DNA from: Dermatophagoides farinae
Taxonomy: Eukaryota > Arthropoda > Arachnida > Sarcoptiformes > Pyroglyphidae
DNA: 64,000 bases
NCBI RefSeq assembly: GCF_024713945.1
Contig: NC_134678.1
Span: 1,302,001-1,366,000 of the forward strand
Direction of reading: 5' to 3'
In this document: positions 23,945 to 36,328 of the stretch, piece by piece
Numbering within the stretch: position 1 is the first letter of the stretch
Layout of the letters: every line of letters begins with the position of its first letter
Position numbers and translations under genes: made by a program
Notes under the pieces: model-generated
What the model was told of the DNA's origin: nothing
What the model saw: only the letters and a program-made list of their open reading frames with translations
Database searches by the model: none

Positions 23945-25964
23945 TTATGCATTTTCCAATGAATCAGGCAAGTTTTTATCTTTTGTTTCAGGCATAAGAA
24001 TGCTTAATGAACCGGCTATAAGTGTCAGTATACCGATCGCCAAGAAAGGTAATGAATCTCCTAATAAATGCTATCGAAAGATAATTAATTAATTTTGATT
24101 AATCAAAAAAAAAAAAAAAATTATAGAATTCAACAAACCAATTCAACAAGATGTGGTGCACTCATCGCTCCAAGACGTGATGCAAATGAACAAACACCAA
24201 GTCCAGTAATACGAATTATAGTGGGAAATATTTCAGCTGAATATACGAAAACCAATGAAAATGATCCGGCTAGACTCATTTTTCCGAGAATTGCAAAAAA
24301 CATTTTCCAATCACTGGTGGCCATAAATGAACAAACGACACAAAAACCACCGCCCATCATCATAATAATCATCAGTACGTATTTACGTGAAAATCCACCA
24401 ACATATGATGTTAATAGTACGCCTGGTACTTCGACAATCATCAATAATGTCATTGAAATGAAAATATTTTCATTTAAATCGGCCGAAAGAAATGAAAATC
24501 CATAATATCCTAATGCATTTGTGAACCAAATATAAAGGAAAATTATCGTATATAATCGTATCGATTTATTTGTGAATAGATCTTTGATTGAAACTTTTGG
24601 TTTATCCGATTTTGTTAGCTATACAATAATAGAAATGGTAATTAATTTGTTGATGATTGATATAGTCAAATTAATCTTAATAATGATAATGATAATTACT
24701 CTTTTAGTTTGAACCAAAAATGACTCAATCGTTTCATTGGCTATTTTCACACCATTTTTTCGTGCAGCTTTATCAATATGATATAATGCATGTGATGGTT
24801 TACCAACGGTAAATTCCCAACGTAATGATTCTGGTAATATGCTAATCGGTGAACAACAACAACAACAACAAAAAAAAAAAAAATTTGAATTTCACTAACA
24901 TCATTCATTAATGAATTTTACAACTTACAATGGATATGGTAATAGAAACATTGCCGGAATTAGACCAGAAATTTCAATCAATTTCCATGTACGTAACCAC
25001 CATGCACAAAGACAAGCATAAATACTTCCCAAAGTAAATATTGCATTCGATGAATTGCCAAGCCAAAATCGCCATTTACCACCTAAACATTCTAGACTAA
25101 GTGTAAATGATGTTTCAAACAAAGCTGCTGAACACATTCCTTTAAGAAATAGACAGAATGCATAAAAATAGACATTTGTCGAGAAGATTGAGAACAAAAA
25201 GACCAACACTGTTGATGGGCTATAAATTCTTATTATTGTTTGGCGGCCATATCTACGAAGAAAAAACAACAGAAAATCTTTTAATGACAAATGAATAAAT
25301 CGAACGCAAATAGCATTACTTATCGGCTAAAATTCCATTCAAAATGGTTCCAATCAATACGCCGAAAAAATAAACCGATTGTATTAATTGAACAAATTCT
25401 GGTCGACAATAAAGCTGAAATTCAGTGACAATTGTTGATTGAAAATATCGATGATTGAATACATAATGTTCACATGATTTTATTGTTTGATTATCGAACA
25501 TATCTTCATTACATTCGATTGTTGAATTCGGTGATTTATTAATATTGATATTCCGTTGTTCAAATATATGACAATCATCATAATGTTGATTCAATTTTTT
25601 CATCGGTGTTGTAAACACCACGAATGATTGATTGAATAATTCATATTTGGAATGTGGCCAATGATTATCATCATTTGTATTGAATCGTTCACAAATAGGT
25701 ATCGAACATCTAATTCAATCAATCCGATTTTAGATTATAGAAATTCATCATCAACATGTCTTACCTATGTTCCGGTATTGCCGTTGTAAATATGAATGAA
25801 GTTGCCAACATTCCAGCCACAAACATTGGCAATATACAAAGTATATAAAGCTGTATCTGATAATAGCCAACATGGCCAAGATGTGAAAGAATTTCATCGA
25901 TATTTTTCTGTTGATCATATACACGACTTGTGTGGCTACTTAAACTACTTGATTTTGATTCCAT
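23945..25964 (-). CDS. Organic cation/anion transporter (SLC22-type MFS), copy A
   Basis: Six exons (25964-25765, 25709-25320, 25252-24929, 24841-24700, 24618-24139, 24070-23945) join in phase to 553 residues. An alternative start 27 nt upstream is possible. The SLC22 plan is visible: a cytosolic N-terminus with ILSHLGHVGYYQ, TM1, then a large extracellular loop with Cys and several N-glycosylation sequons (NKSPNST, DNQT). Next come TM2 with the GILADKYGRQ signature, SLECLGGKWRFWLGN, PESLRWEFTVGK and the C-terminal LMPETKDKNLP. It should move organic ions or carnitine-like solutes across the plasma membrane. It is followed upstream by copy B, transcribed in the same direction with the same intron positions and phases, so the pair arose by tandem duplication. 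The substrate cannot be read from the sequence. Confidence 0.93.
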
Positions 25965-26421
25965 AATTTTTAATAATTGACACATATACATTAATATTGT
26001 TGTAGCACGACTGAATGAAAAATTTTTAAATTCAATAAAAACTAGACGAAAAATTTTTCAAGAATTTTAAAAACAACTGGATTCTTTCTCTTTTTTTTTG
26101 TTGATCAGATTTGGCACGACCATTTTTTCCGTTGTTGTTTTTGTTGTTACGAAGCCAAAAAAAAACACTTCATGTTTACAGTTTTGCTTTCTCTGGCTAT
26201 AAAAAATCTTGACAGATTCTCATAGAATTCGAATGAAATGAACTATTTTTTTCTTTCTCGTCATTTAATAATATAAACAGATGTTGTTTTCACTTTTAAA
26301 AATTTCGAAAATTTCGTTTTTTTTAATATATAAATTCATTGATAAATTTTTTTTTTCAAAACAAATAAAAACAGAAAATAAATTTTTCATCATTCATTCA
26401 TTCATTCATTCATTCACCCAC
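25965..26421. other. Spacer between the two SLC22 copies
   Basis: It is AT-rich with (CATT)n at 26389-26412 just downstream of copy B. It carries the 3' end of copy B and the promoter of copy A. No coding sequence was found. Confidence 0.4.
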
Positions 26422-28519
26422 TCATTTCGCTAACAAATCATCCGTTTCATCTTCTAATAGATTCGGTGATAAACGTTCATACAAATGGATTCGTTTATTC
26501 GAATATTTTAATTGTTCCACTTCGGCCAATGTATCGGGTAATTTTTTTCCTTTTGTTTCAGGTAATATTATGCTTACAATACCAGCTATTAATGTAATGA
26601 TACCGATAACTAAAAATGGAAATGAATCGCCAAATAAATGCTATATCGAAAAAAAAAAGAAGAAAAAAATCGTTCGAATAAATCGAATAAATAGTTAAAA
26701 TATATGGACATACCAATTGTAGCAGATATGGAGCAGTCATTGCACCAAAACGTGCACAAAATGAACACATTCCTAAACCAGTGATACGAAGTATAGTGGG
26801 AAACATTTCTGCTGCATAAACATAAACCAATGAAAATGATCCACTAATGCTCATTTTGCCAAGAATGGCTAGCCACATTTTCATATCACCAGCTGATAGA
26901 AATGATGAAATAATACATGACAATCCACCAATAATCATGATGCCCATTAAAACATATTTTCTAGTAAAATCACCAAGATATGATGCAACAAATACGCCAG
27001 GAAATTCAACAACCATTAACAATATCATTGATGAATAGATATTTTGATTAATGTCCGATGCAAGAAATGATAATCCATAATAGACCAATGCATTTGTGAA
27101 CCAAACATAAAGAAATGTTATGGTCCATTTACGTATTAATTTATGTTTGAATAAATCTTTAATCGATACATCATTTGATTGATCACAGGTTTTTGTGGGC
27201 TATTTGAAAAAAATGATAATGAATTATCGATTTCATTTATGAATCTAATAATAAATGAAAACCTTTTGCGAATCATTCACCAAAAATGATTGAATCAAAT
27301 CATCTGGTATTTCGACATTATTTTTCTTTGCTGCCATTGTTAATTGTCGTAATGCTTGTGGAATTTTTCCCGATGAAAATTGCCATCTCATTGATTCGGA
27401 TAAAATTCTATACCATATAATCAGATAATGAGAAAAGAGGAAAAAAAAATAATTGCCAATTAGTTTTGCTGAACATGATGATCAATGTTAAGATTACAAT
27501 GGATATGGTAACATAAAAATTGCTGGCACAATATTCGATAATTCCATTGAACGCCATGAACGAAGCCACCATGCACATAGACATGAATAAATAGCACCAG
27601 TGGCAAATATAACACTATATGAATTACCGAGCCAAAATCGCCATTTACCACCCAAACATTCGATGCCCAATGTAAATGATGATTGATAAATAGCTGCCAC
27701 ACAGATTCCTTTGATAAACAGACTTAATGTATAAATGGTAAGATTCGGTGAAAATATTGCAATTAAGATGCATATAGTTGTAACAGGACTATAGATGACA
27801 AAAATGATTCGTCTTCCAAATCTGAAATGAAATATGTGAAAAAAATAATAATACTTGGACATGATACTTGAGCATACTTATCTGCCAATATCCCATTAAC
27901 GATGGCACCGACCAATACACCGAAAAAGAATAATGATTGCATCACCTGTACGATCCATTCATTATGACAATAAAGTTGATATTCAGTAACAATTGTTGAA
28001 TGAAAATATTCATGATTAAATACAAAATTATCACAGGTTTTCAATGTTTGATTATCAAATGATTGCGGTAAACAATCGGTACCGTTCATTGATGATGGTT
28101 GCTTCTTGTGATCATACAAATAACAGTGATCAAATTCTATAGAATTTTTCATTGGCATTGCAAATGATAGAAATGATTTGGCAAATAATTCATTTTTTGT
28201 CCATGCTTCCTGTTGTTGTTGTTGTTGTTGTTCAAACGGATCACAATAGGCAATGAAACATCTGTTTGTTTTCAATCAAAAAAAAAAAAAAAAAAACAAA
28301 CGAATTAAGAATAAAACAAATAATATAGAAAAACGATATATAATAATAAACAAACCTATATTCTGGTATGGATGTTGTGAAAATAAACGTTGTGCTCAAC
28401 ATACCAGCAATGAATACTGGTAATATGGATAACATGAATATTTGCCATTGATATGTACCAATATTGCCCAAATAATTTAGAATGGCATCAATATTTTGTT
28501 GTGATTTTCTTCCATCCAT
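26422..28519 (-). CDS. Organic cation/anion transporter (SLC22-type MFS), copy B
   Basis: Six exons (28519-28356, 28261-27878, 27821-27498, 27407-27263, 27199-26714, 26640-26422) give 573 residues. All intron phases equal those of copy A, and exon 3 is exactly 324 nt in both. The signatures are GILADKFGRRI, LGIECLGGKWRFWLGN and LPETKGKKLP. The extracellular loop begins CFIAYCDPFEQQQQ, with a seven-Gln run absent from copy A, and has four or more Cys. The C-terminal tail is about 30 residues longer than in copy A (ending EDETDDLLAK), with acidic and dileucine-like sequence that could guide trafficking. The Met at 28519 is chosen to match copy A's MESK start; two Met codons lie a few residues upstream. 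It is a probable plasma-membrane solute carrier with unknown substrate. Confidence 0.93.
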
Positions 28520-29240
28520 TGTTTTTTTTTCACTATTTCTCATCCGGATCAATTAATTGTGATTGATTTAGATTTTTAAACTAAACCATTTCTCTCACTC
28601 TCTATCTCTCTCTCTCTATTTCTTTCTATCTCTAACTTTATAATCGATTTTCAAACTAAACACACACACACACACACAGAGAGAGAGAAAGAGGAGATAT
28701 AAATCATCATCATCATATTTGATGATAAAGCAAAATCAACATTAAGAATTGGGGAAAAATAAAAATCGTTATTGGATTTCTATATATCCATTTTCAACAC
28801 TGCGTATATCAAGTCATTCAACTAGTATGTTGAACGTTGATTTTTTATCTATCTAGATATTTTTTTTTTTAAGGATGAAATAAATAAATAAATAAATAAA
28901 AAAATCCGCTACTTTTTACATGTTCAACCTGTATGCTCTATATTGATTATAAAATGTTTATATAATGTGGACAATAAAGAGATTTGTGTATGTGAAAAAT
29001 TTTTTTTATTTTCAATGTCATTCGCCTTCATTATACATTGGAAAAATTGAATGTGTAAACAGAAAAGAAAAATTGTTTTTTTTTTTGTTGAAAAATCATT
29101 AACCGCACATCGTAAGACAGAAAAAAAAAATAAAAACAAAACAAAAAAAGAAATGCAATAATTTTTTTTTCTCCACTTGAACCAAGAAAAAAAAAATCAA
29201 ATACAGTAGCTGTGTTCAAGTTTGTTTGTTTGTTTTTCTG
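28520..29240. other. SLC22 copy B 5' flank with GAGA-rich tracts
   Basis: The stretch 28590-28635 is CT-rich (GAGA on the coding strand of the SLC22 gene). Then comes (CA)n with (GA)n at about 28662-28694, some 140-175 nt upstream of the copy B ATG. The rest is poly-A/T and (AAAT)n at 28878-28900. PAAF1 ends at 29241 after a T-rich 3' region. There are no exons. Confidence 0.5.
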
Positions 29241-30533
29241 TCATTCGAATGCATTATTTAGAAAATATTTACGAACTTTACCATCACGACATGATGTATA
29301 AATAAATTTATCATCATATACAACCTGATAAATTGGATCACAATCCGATCCAGTTAGATGTACTATTTGACTATGATTATCATAATGAAAATCGACTGAT
29401 CCATCCTGATGGCTAGCAACAATACCATTGAATGGTCTTCGTACAGATATCATTGAAAGTACTGGCGATTTTGATATCATCCATTTGATTTTTGGTTGAT
29501 TAATATTTCGTATATCATATTGATAAATATTTCCATCATGAGTTCCAGCGAAAAAATCAAATTCATCATAAAATGATATACAATTAACAGGCGAAGTACA
29601 TTCAACTTTGAATAGTGGTTGTTTTGAATTCACACCAACGCCATGAATGAAACCTGATTCAGTTGCCAATAAAATCATTTTATCCGTTGTACCAACACAA
29701 TCATCATTTGTGGTATCTTGACGTTGACCAAGATTAAATGAATCGGGAAATGATTTAATTGCACAGGCATTTATAGCGATATTTCCAGTATCAAATAAAT
29801 TTTCAATAAATAGTTGTTTAGCACAACTCCATAGTTTTGCCATTCCATCACGGCCAACCGAAATGATATTACGTCCACGATCAACAATAGCCAGATCATT
29901 TATTGAACCGGTATGACCTTTCAATGTGACAGGACATGAACCATCGATGGCAGACCAAATTTTGATCAACATATCCGAACCAGCACTGAGTATAACTTCA
30001 TTCGATGGAAAAAATCTACATCGATTAACATCAGAATAATGACCTTTTAATTCACATTTTTGTATATTTTTACAAGTATCCCATATTTTCATTGTACCAT
30101 CAGTGGATGATGATACAGCTATTCCGGTTGGTGCTACATCCAATGCTATGATAGATTTCTGATGAATAGATTTGAAAATTCGAACCGGTGGTATAAATCT
30201 ATGTGTAACATTTGATTTCGAATCATGTATAGCTAGACATCTTTGGGAATAATCTTCGATTTTAAAATCCTTATCATTATTATTACCATCGATAGTGATA
30301 TTTGATTCATTGATAATTTTTAAATTATACGTTTTATTGACATTATCATCATGATGATGATCCTTGATGATATTGGTAGATTGTAGCCAAATTTTTTCAT
30401 TGATTCTATCGACAAAAAAGAAAATTTAGATTTAAATCAAATATATACTAAAAACGATTAAAATCATAACATACGATGCATCTTGCCAATCACTTTGTAG
30501 ATGATAATTTGGAAAAATGATATTCTGTGTCAT
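29241..30533 (-). CDS. PAAF1: Proteasomal ATPase-associated factor 1 (WD40)
   Basis: Two coding exons (30533-30475 and 30405-29241, intron phase 2) encode 407 residues. The N-terminus has LQSDWQDA, as in the family. The WD40 body includes SSSTDGTMKIWD, VNRCRFFPSNEVILSAG, LIKIWSA, AIVDRGRNIISVGRDGMAKLW, FAGTHDGNIYQYD and the C-terminal LTGSDCDPIYQV and CRDGKVRKYFL. These blocks line up in order along the whole of vertebrate PAAF1, including INLG-like text in the variable middle. PAAF1 binds proteasomal ATPases and slows 26S assembly. A splice acceptor-like sequence sits just 5' of the first ATG, so a 5'-UTR intron is likely. The first in-frame ATG after that acceptor was chosen because another ATG there is out of frame and closes quickly. 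Confidence 0.95.
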
Positions 30534-30847
30534 TGTTTGGATAAATTTATCATAAATAAATCTGAAATTGATAAAACCAAATGAATCAACAATCTTGTTA
30601 CACATAAACACAAACATGTGTTTGTAACAGATATATACACATTTAATTCGTTTCTATTTTCACTCATCAAGCCAATTAAAATCAAAATATGAATTTGAAT
30701 TTTATTACATTTTTCAAGCGCGAAATAATGTGATAAATAAATTACAAGCCTAATTGGCATCAATATTTGATTGGTTTCGGTGGATGGAAGGCAATAAAGT
30801 GAATAAAAATGATTATGTAAAAAAATATGAACAAATTTAGCAACTAA
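30534..30847. other. Short spacer between PAAF1 and the low-complexity secreted protein gene
   Basis: This 314-nt stretch is AT-rich and probably contains the PAAF1 promoter, the non-coding first exon, and the 3' UTR of the gene ending at 30848. No open frame of note. Confidence 0.4.
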
Positions 30848-33095
30848 TCAGAATCCACGTGGTTGCGATATCAATCCACGATTTCTATCCATCATTCTAT
30901 CTGGTCGATATTGATTATTACGACGATTATTCATAAAATTTGAATATAAACCTGGTGATCTCATTGGCATATTACCCGGATTCGTTACATCATCATCATT
31001 CTGTAATAATGATGACCGTCGTAATTCATCATCATTATTATTCAATGTTGATAATGGATATTGTTGCTGTGATCCTGGCCATTGTTGTTGTAATGTTTTT
31101 GATCTAGAAATCAATGGTTTTTGATTATTATGGATATTTGGTTGATTTCGATAATAACCACCATTAAATGGTTGTCGATTATGATAGCCACCACCACTAC
31201 CACCACCTCTATTCAACATATTTGAATCATTAAAATCATCTGTTTCATCATAATGAACACCTGGATTTGATGTTGTTATTGGTGGTGCAAAAGTGGTTGC
31301 AGAATAACCCATTGGATGTTGATGATTATAATTATGATGATGATGAGGATGACCATGATGATATTGGCCATGATTTGGATCATATTCTACTATATTAATA
31401 TTATTTGATAATTAGTAAAAAAAATTTTCATTAATTAAATCAAATTACCATTTGGTGGTTGTTGTTGATTGAATTGATTTTTCGAATGATGATTATGTTG
31501 ACCGGGAACACTGTGATATTCATTAATAGGTTGCATATGATTACGATGTGGATGATTACGATATTGTGGCTGTATTGGTTGATAGGCATTTTTATATGCA
31601 GGTGGTAATGGTGTTGTATCGATTATATGGCCACCATTAACATCATTATTATTATGTGATTGATCATCATCATGATGATTTTCATTACTACTACTATTTT
31701 CACCATCATGATCATTATGTTGTTGTTGTTCACCATCACCAGCACCTTCAGGATATTCAGCATCTTGATGTTCACTACCATCACCATTTTCATTTTCACC
31801 AGAACCTGAATTATCATAATCTGGACTTGTTGATTGATGATTCGGTTGCCGTTGTCTACGACGTTCACGTTCCATTTCTTCCTGTTGTTGTTTTTCTTGT
31901 TGACGACGAATTTCAGCTATATCTTCTTTAGATAATAGACCAGGTGGAAATAGTCCTTCAGGAAAATTATCATTGAGAGGACCACCAAAATTTTGTAATT
32001 GTTGTATATCTGGATCATCAGCTGGATTTTGTTGTGAATCATCACCAGCACCGGCACCATTGTCATCACCACCACCACCACCATAATCTTGTTGTCCAGG
32101 ATCAACATGATTTTCACTATCTTCATCACCATGTGATGATCCATCATCAATTTCATTTTCTGTTTCTGGTGCTGGTGTTTGATTTGCATAATTATCATTA
32201 CCACCGTAATAACCTCCATTGAGCCTATCTTGATGGTTTGGATTGACTGTATTATGAATAGAATGGATAGATTTTCAATAAAAATCATCAAACAAACAAA
32301 TAATCATACCTTGACCAAAATTCTGTGGATGTCGCTGTTGTGGCAATCCAAAATTTTGTTGATTCCGATTGTTCATCTGATTCATCCGATTGATATTGTT
32401 GCGGTTGTTATTATTATTATTATTATTGTTGTTCATTGGATTCAATGGATTCAAACCAAGTGGATTAAGAGCACGTCCAAGACCATTCAGACCATTCAAT
32501 CCAAGTTGGCCAATTTGTCCTAGTAAACCTTGTTGCTGTCCTGGTGATAATTGTGATTGAATAGCTCCTATAAATTGATGAAAATTTCAATAATGAGAAT
32601 TCAGCTAGCAAAAAAAAAAAATAAATTACTTTGAATAATTGGATCACGTAATAACTGTGGATTTCTCATTATTTGCTGTGCCATAACCGGATTCTGTTGT
32701 GCAAGTAATTGTAAACGTGGATTATTCCGTAATATCATTGCTATTTGTGGATTGATACCACCACCACCACCTCCACTCATTCGATTAGCCAAAAATGGAT
32801 TCTGTTGTTGAGCATTCACTTCAAGTGGATCTTTATTATCAATTACGATACCATTGTATACATTTGCATTACTATCGGTGGTAACATTCGTCAATGATGA
32901 TGATGATGATGATTCATTGTTGATCGTTGTTGAATTTCCATTTTCTTTAACTGGCACATAACTATTATTATTATTTAACATTGTTGAATTAATAATCGAT
33001 GATATTGATGTTGAAACATCGATAGTATCGCCTATTACGACATTTATTGTTAGTAATAAAAAATTGATGATGAAAAATTGTTTCAATTTCATCAT
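30848..33095 (-). CDS. Secreted Asn/Gln/His/Asp-rich low-complexity protein, unknown
   Basis: Four exons (33095-32630, 32567-32310, 32246-31449, 31389-30848) join in phase to 687 residues. The start ATG gives a strong signal peptide (KQFFIINFLLLTINVVIG). The mature chain has almost no Cys and falls into zones. First comes a Ser/Asn-rich region with NxS/T sequons, then Gln/Pro-rich repeats of the type NPRLQLLAQQNP/MRNPQLLRDP. Next is a Leu-Asn-Gly-Leu-Gly repeat (GQLGLNGLNGLGRALNPLG) leading into ten consecutive Asn. An acidic Gly/Asp/Asn/Glu block contains a charged helix (EIRRQQEKQQQEEMERERRR), then a His/Asn/Gln/Pro block (GHPHHHHNYNHQHP), and the C-terminus is Arg/Asn-rich. No known domain was recognised. 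It could be an extracellular matrix, cuticle, silk/glue or mucin-like product. The exon structure and frame preservation over 2 kb argue it is a real gene. Confidence 0.8.
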
Positions 33096-34661
33096 TTTTT
33101 TTCTATTCAAAAATGGAATTTCAAATGATGATTTTCAAACGATTTGATGTTGATTCTGTTTTCAATGTTTTGCTGGAATTTCGTCAAATCAACAAACACT
33201 AGTTACATGATTTAAAAAAAAAAAATTTCACGTTTGTACGTTGTAACATTTGATGTGTGTGTGTTAGATTCGTTGGTGCAACCATCAAGTGACAATAAAA
33301 CAACTTTTACAATAAAGAAAAAAAAACTCATGAATCGAAAAATTGAACGGATATATAGTTTGTTTGAATAAAGTCGAGAAAAAAAACCCATGCAACGTAT
33401 TATAGAAACAATAGCTTTCTTGTTTGTGGTGAGTTTTTTTTTTGCCTTAATTTGTAACATTTTCTCTTTCCACCAAAAAAAAACAAAAAGGTAAGTTGTT
33501 TATGAAAACCAAAAAACGAAAAAAAAATGTCTCAACATTTTGATTTGTTGCAATCTTTTCTAAAACAAAAAAAAAACATTGTGATTTCTATGTTGTCACA
33601 TACATACCATAAGACCATTGGCCTTGAATTTTCATTGTTGTCATTTTTTTTCCTTAGATTTAGACATATGTATAGCACACACACATAGAAATGATTATGA
33701 TTTCCTCACATTTCCGGTCGATGTCGATGTTCAACCATACCACCGGATAGATTTACTTTACATTTAAAAAAAAAAAGAAAAATTCAGAAATAAATACTAA
33801 TAGCAACAGGTAACTTGGTTGGAAATATCAATTGGAAATTACATTGGATGATGATTCATTTTATTTTTATTTTTTTTTTTTTTTGATATTTTCTGATCAT
33901 GTCATTGTATAAATAATCGACAGGATTTAGTGTATATATACAATATAATATCCGGGATCATGTGATTTTTATCTCCTGTGTGTGATGTTGATTGCAAAAT
34001 TTAAAATTCTGAATGCAAAAAAAAAAATTTCGTAAACAGAAAAAAAATGTCGATTACCAAGGTATACAATTTGTCGGTCAATTTTCTTTTTTTGCACACC
34101 AAGTCATTTTATCAACCATGTTAATAAATACGAATGATGATTGATGACTGCCAATTGGACAATCCAGACAAATAAACGCTGCTTATTATCCACACAGCCA
34201 ATGTGTGATGAGTGAATCATAATTATCAATCAATCAAATTATAAATTGATCGATTGTTATTGATCAATTTTTTTTTGTATACAAGAACAATATGTGTGAA
34301 AAAAAATCAATGATTTAGGTCAAGTTTGTGTGTGTGTGTGTTGTCTATTGTTTATTAATTAATTATATTTTGACGCTAAATTGAAAAATTTTAATTTTCA
34401 ATGAAAAAGAAAAAAAAATTCAAAATGAAATTATTCAATAAAAAAAAACTTTACAGTATGACTAACTTACAGGTAGAGCAAAGGCAGCAGCAACATGCAT
34501 GCATCATTGATTTTCGGTTCATTCAATTCACTGTTGTGTGATGGTGTCCATGAAATGCTCGATGATTAGATGATAATCAATGATAAAGCCAACATTTTTG
34601 TCTTGACTTTACTTTTTTTTTACCAGTTTCGGTTTTTTTGTCGATCCAAGAATTTGTTTCG
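33096..34661. other. 1.6-kb divergent spacer
   Basis: No exon was seen. It contains short (TG)n tracts (33252-33264, 34327-34342), many poly-A/T runs, and a TATATA on the minus strand near 33350 that could serve the low-complexity protein gene. There is a CAG/GCA cluster near 34484-34502. Confidence 0.45.
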
Positions 34662-35431
34662 ATGAAAAAATTATCAAATCCGTTTGTCTTATCATCATCA
34701 TCATCCATCGTCATTGTTATCATCTTTGTCATAATAAATTTGTTAAATTTTGTACAAAATGATGATGATGATGATAATCAATGTAGATGTCAACGACGAC
34801 ATAATAATAAACGGCAATCATCATCATCATCATCATTGTTATTCTGTGGTAATCAATTGATCAATTGTGATCACAGTAAACTTTATTTATGTACTCAAAG
34901 TTCAAATGAAAAACAACATCAACAGTAATAATGGCAGCTAAAATTGGTGCTTGTCCACGTACTCATAATGATGATGAAATACATATGATGACAACAAACG
35001 TTGATTGCAATCATAATCTCCATTCAAGTATAATTCTTTTATATTGATTAAATCTTTTTTATTAATTAATCTACAATTTGTCTTACATATAAATATCAGG
35101 AAACAATTGCATGAAAAATATGAAATGTACATGTAAAGGAATTCGATTTCATCGAAATCAATTATTTTGTGGACATCAACTTATTGGTGATGATTGTAAT
35201 CACAATGTTATATATCGTTGTCGTCGTTTTGGTGCACCTGATCCAATTGAAAATTGCCCATTTGGTGGTTGCCACAATAATCGATGCGGTATAGAAAAAA
35301 CAATAACAATTTTCCATGATAATAATCACAATGATGATAATGTTACCATAGAAAGGGAACAAGAAAATGAATTTGTCACATTTGAACCAATCATTGATGG
35401 TGATTATCGTATATTAAAATTTGAACCTTAA
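34662..35431 (+). CDS. Small secreted Cys-rich protein, intron/frame structure uncertain
   Basis: The ATG at 34662 opens a signal-peptide/anchor-like N-terminus with a hydrophobic run (IVIVIIFVIINLLNF), then Asp5 and a Cys module, CRCQRRHNN followed by LLFCGNQLINCDHSKLYLC. A second, similar module sits in the last exon (35100-35431): CTCKGIRFHRNQLFCGHQLI then CNHNVIYRC and CPFGGCHNNRCG, with an acidic tail. The first frame stops at 34926. Three ways to join were found. Model A: exons 34662-34848, 34938-35027, 35100-35431 (202 aa; good donor GTAATC). Model B: exons 34662-34899 and 35100-35431 (189 aa; weak donor GTTCAA, keeps the whole first module). Model C: a frameshift near 34910-34925 joining to the open stretch 34931-35027. 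No known family was recognised. The product is probably extracellular. Confidence 0.6.
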
Positions 35432-36328
35432 AATCATATATATAATATATACATCACCAACAGATTTCGGTCGTAACCATAGAAATGAGTTTTTGACATT
35501 GAATTTAATTGAATTATCATCATCACAATAATAATAATAATAATTTCTTTAATGTTTTAATCAAATAAAAAATTGAGCAAAATCCAAGAACAAAAAAAAA
35601 ATATGATTATAAATAGTAAAAAATTTGAAATGTTGAAATAGTAGAAATGGAAAAGAAAATTCTTCGGGAATTTCAGAATTTCGTATACAAAACATAGTGT
35701 GTGTGTGTGTGTGTGGGTAAGTAACATGAGAGAATAGTTTCCAACAACAACAACAACAACAGTGAAAATTATGCGCGCGCTTAAATAATATAACAACATG
35801 ATATCATCATCATTGTTTTGATTCTGGCCAAAAGAATTTGTTTGTTTGTTTTTTGCAAAAAGAGCAAAGTATGAGTCGTCGATTGTTGGTAGATATTTAG
35901 TTTTTATATTTTAAAAATTACAGCTATTACGACAAGTATACAAATCCTATTTGATTGATTAAAAAAAAATTTTAAAAAATGTTATGAAAACACCATCACT
36001 AAATAATTGTCGTTGTTGTTGATTGGATAGCAACCACCATCATCATCATCGTGATCAATTATGGCTACAATACGGTAAAACAAGATCAAAAAAAAAAAAA
36101 ATCCATCCATATTTGATTGCAATCATTTATTGATCATTGATGATTTGATGTTGTTTGTGTTTGTGTGTGTGTGTATTTGTGTTTGTTTTCCAGCTAAAAA
36201 TTAATTTAATTTTCTTGTTTTGTTTTGTTTTGTTTGTGTTTTTTTTTCAATCAAAGATTAAAAATTTGACCATCATTTTATTGGCCTGAAAAGAAAAATA
36301 AAAACCAAAACCAAAACCAAAAAAAAAA
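35432..36328. other. 0.9-kb spacer, 5' flank of the ABCA gene
   Basis: It contains (TG)n at about 35698-35716, (CAA)n at 35743-35761, and poly-A/T tracts. Just before the ABCA start there is an A-rich AAAACCAAAACC repeat and a polypyrimidine tract ending AAAG near 36258 that could be a 5'-UTR acceptor. No coding exon. Confidence 0.45.

Noticed and set aside
24095-24505. Open frame of 136 codons on the plus strand
   Set aside because: It is antisense to SLC22 copy A exons, which carry clear MFS motifs and matched splice phases.
31656-31931. His/Tyr/Val-rich plus-strand frame
   Set aside because: It is the reverse complement of GAT/ATC repeats within the low-complexity secreted protein gene; composition is explained by the opposite strand.
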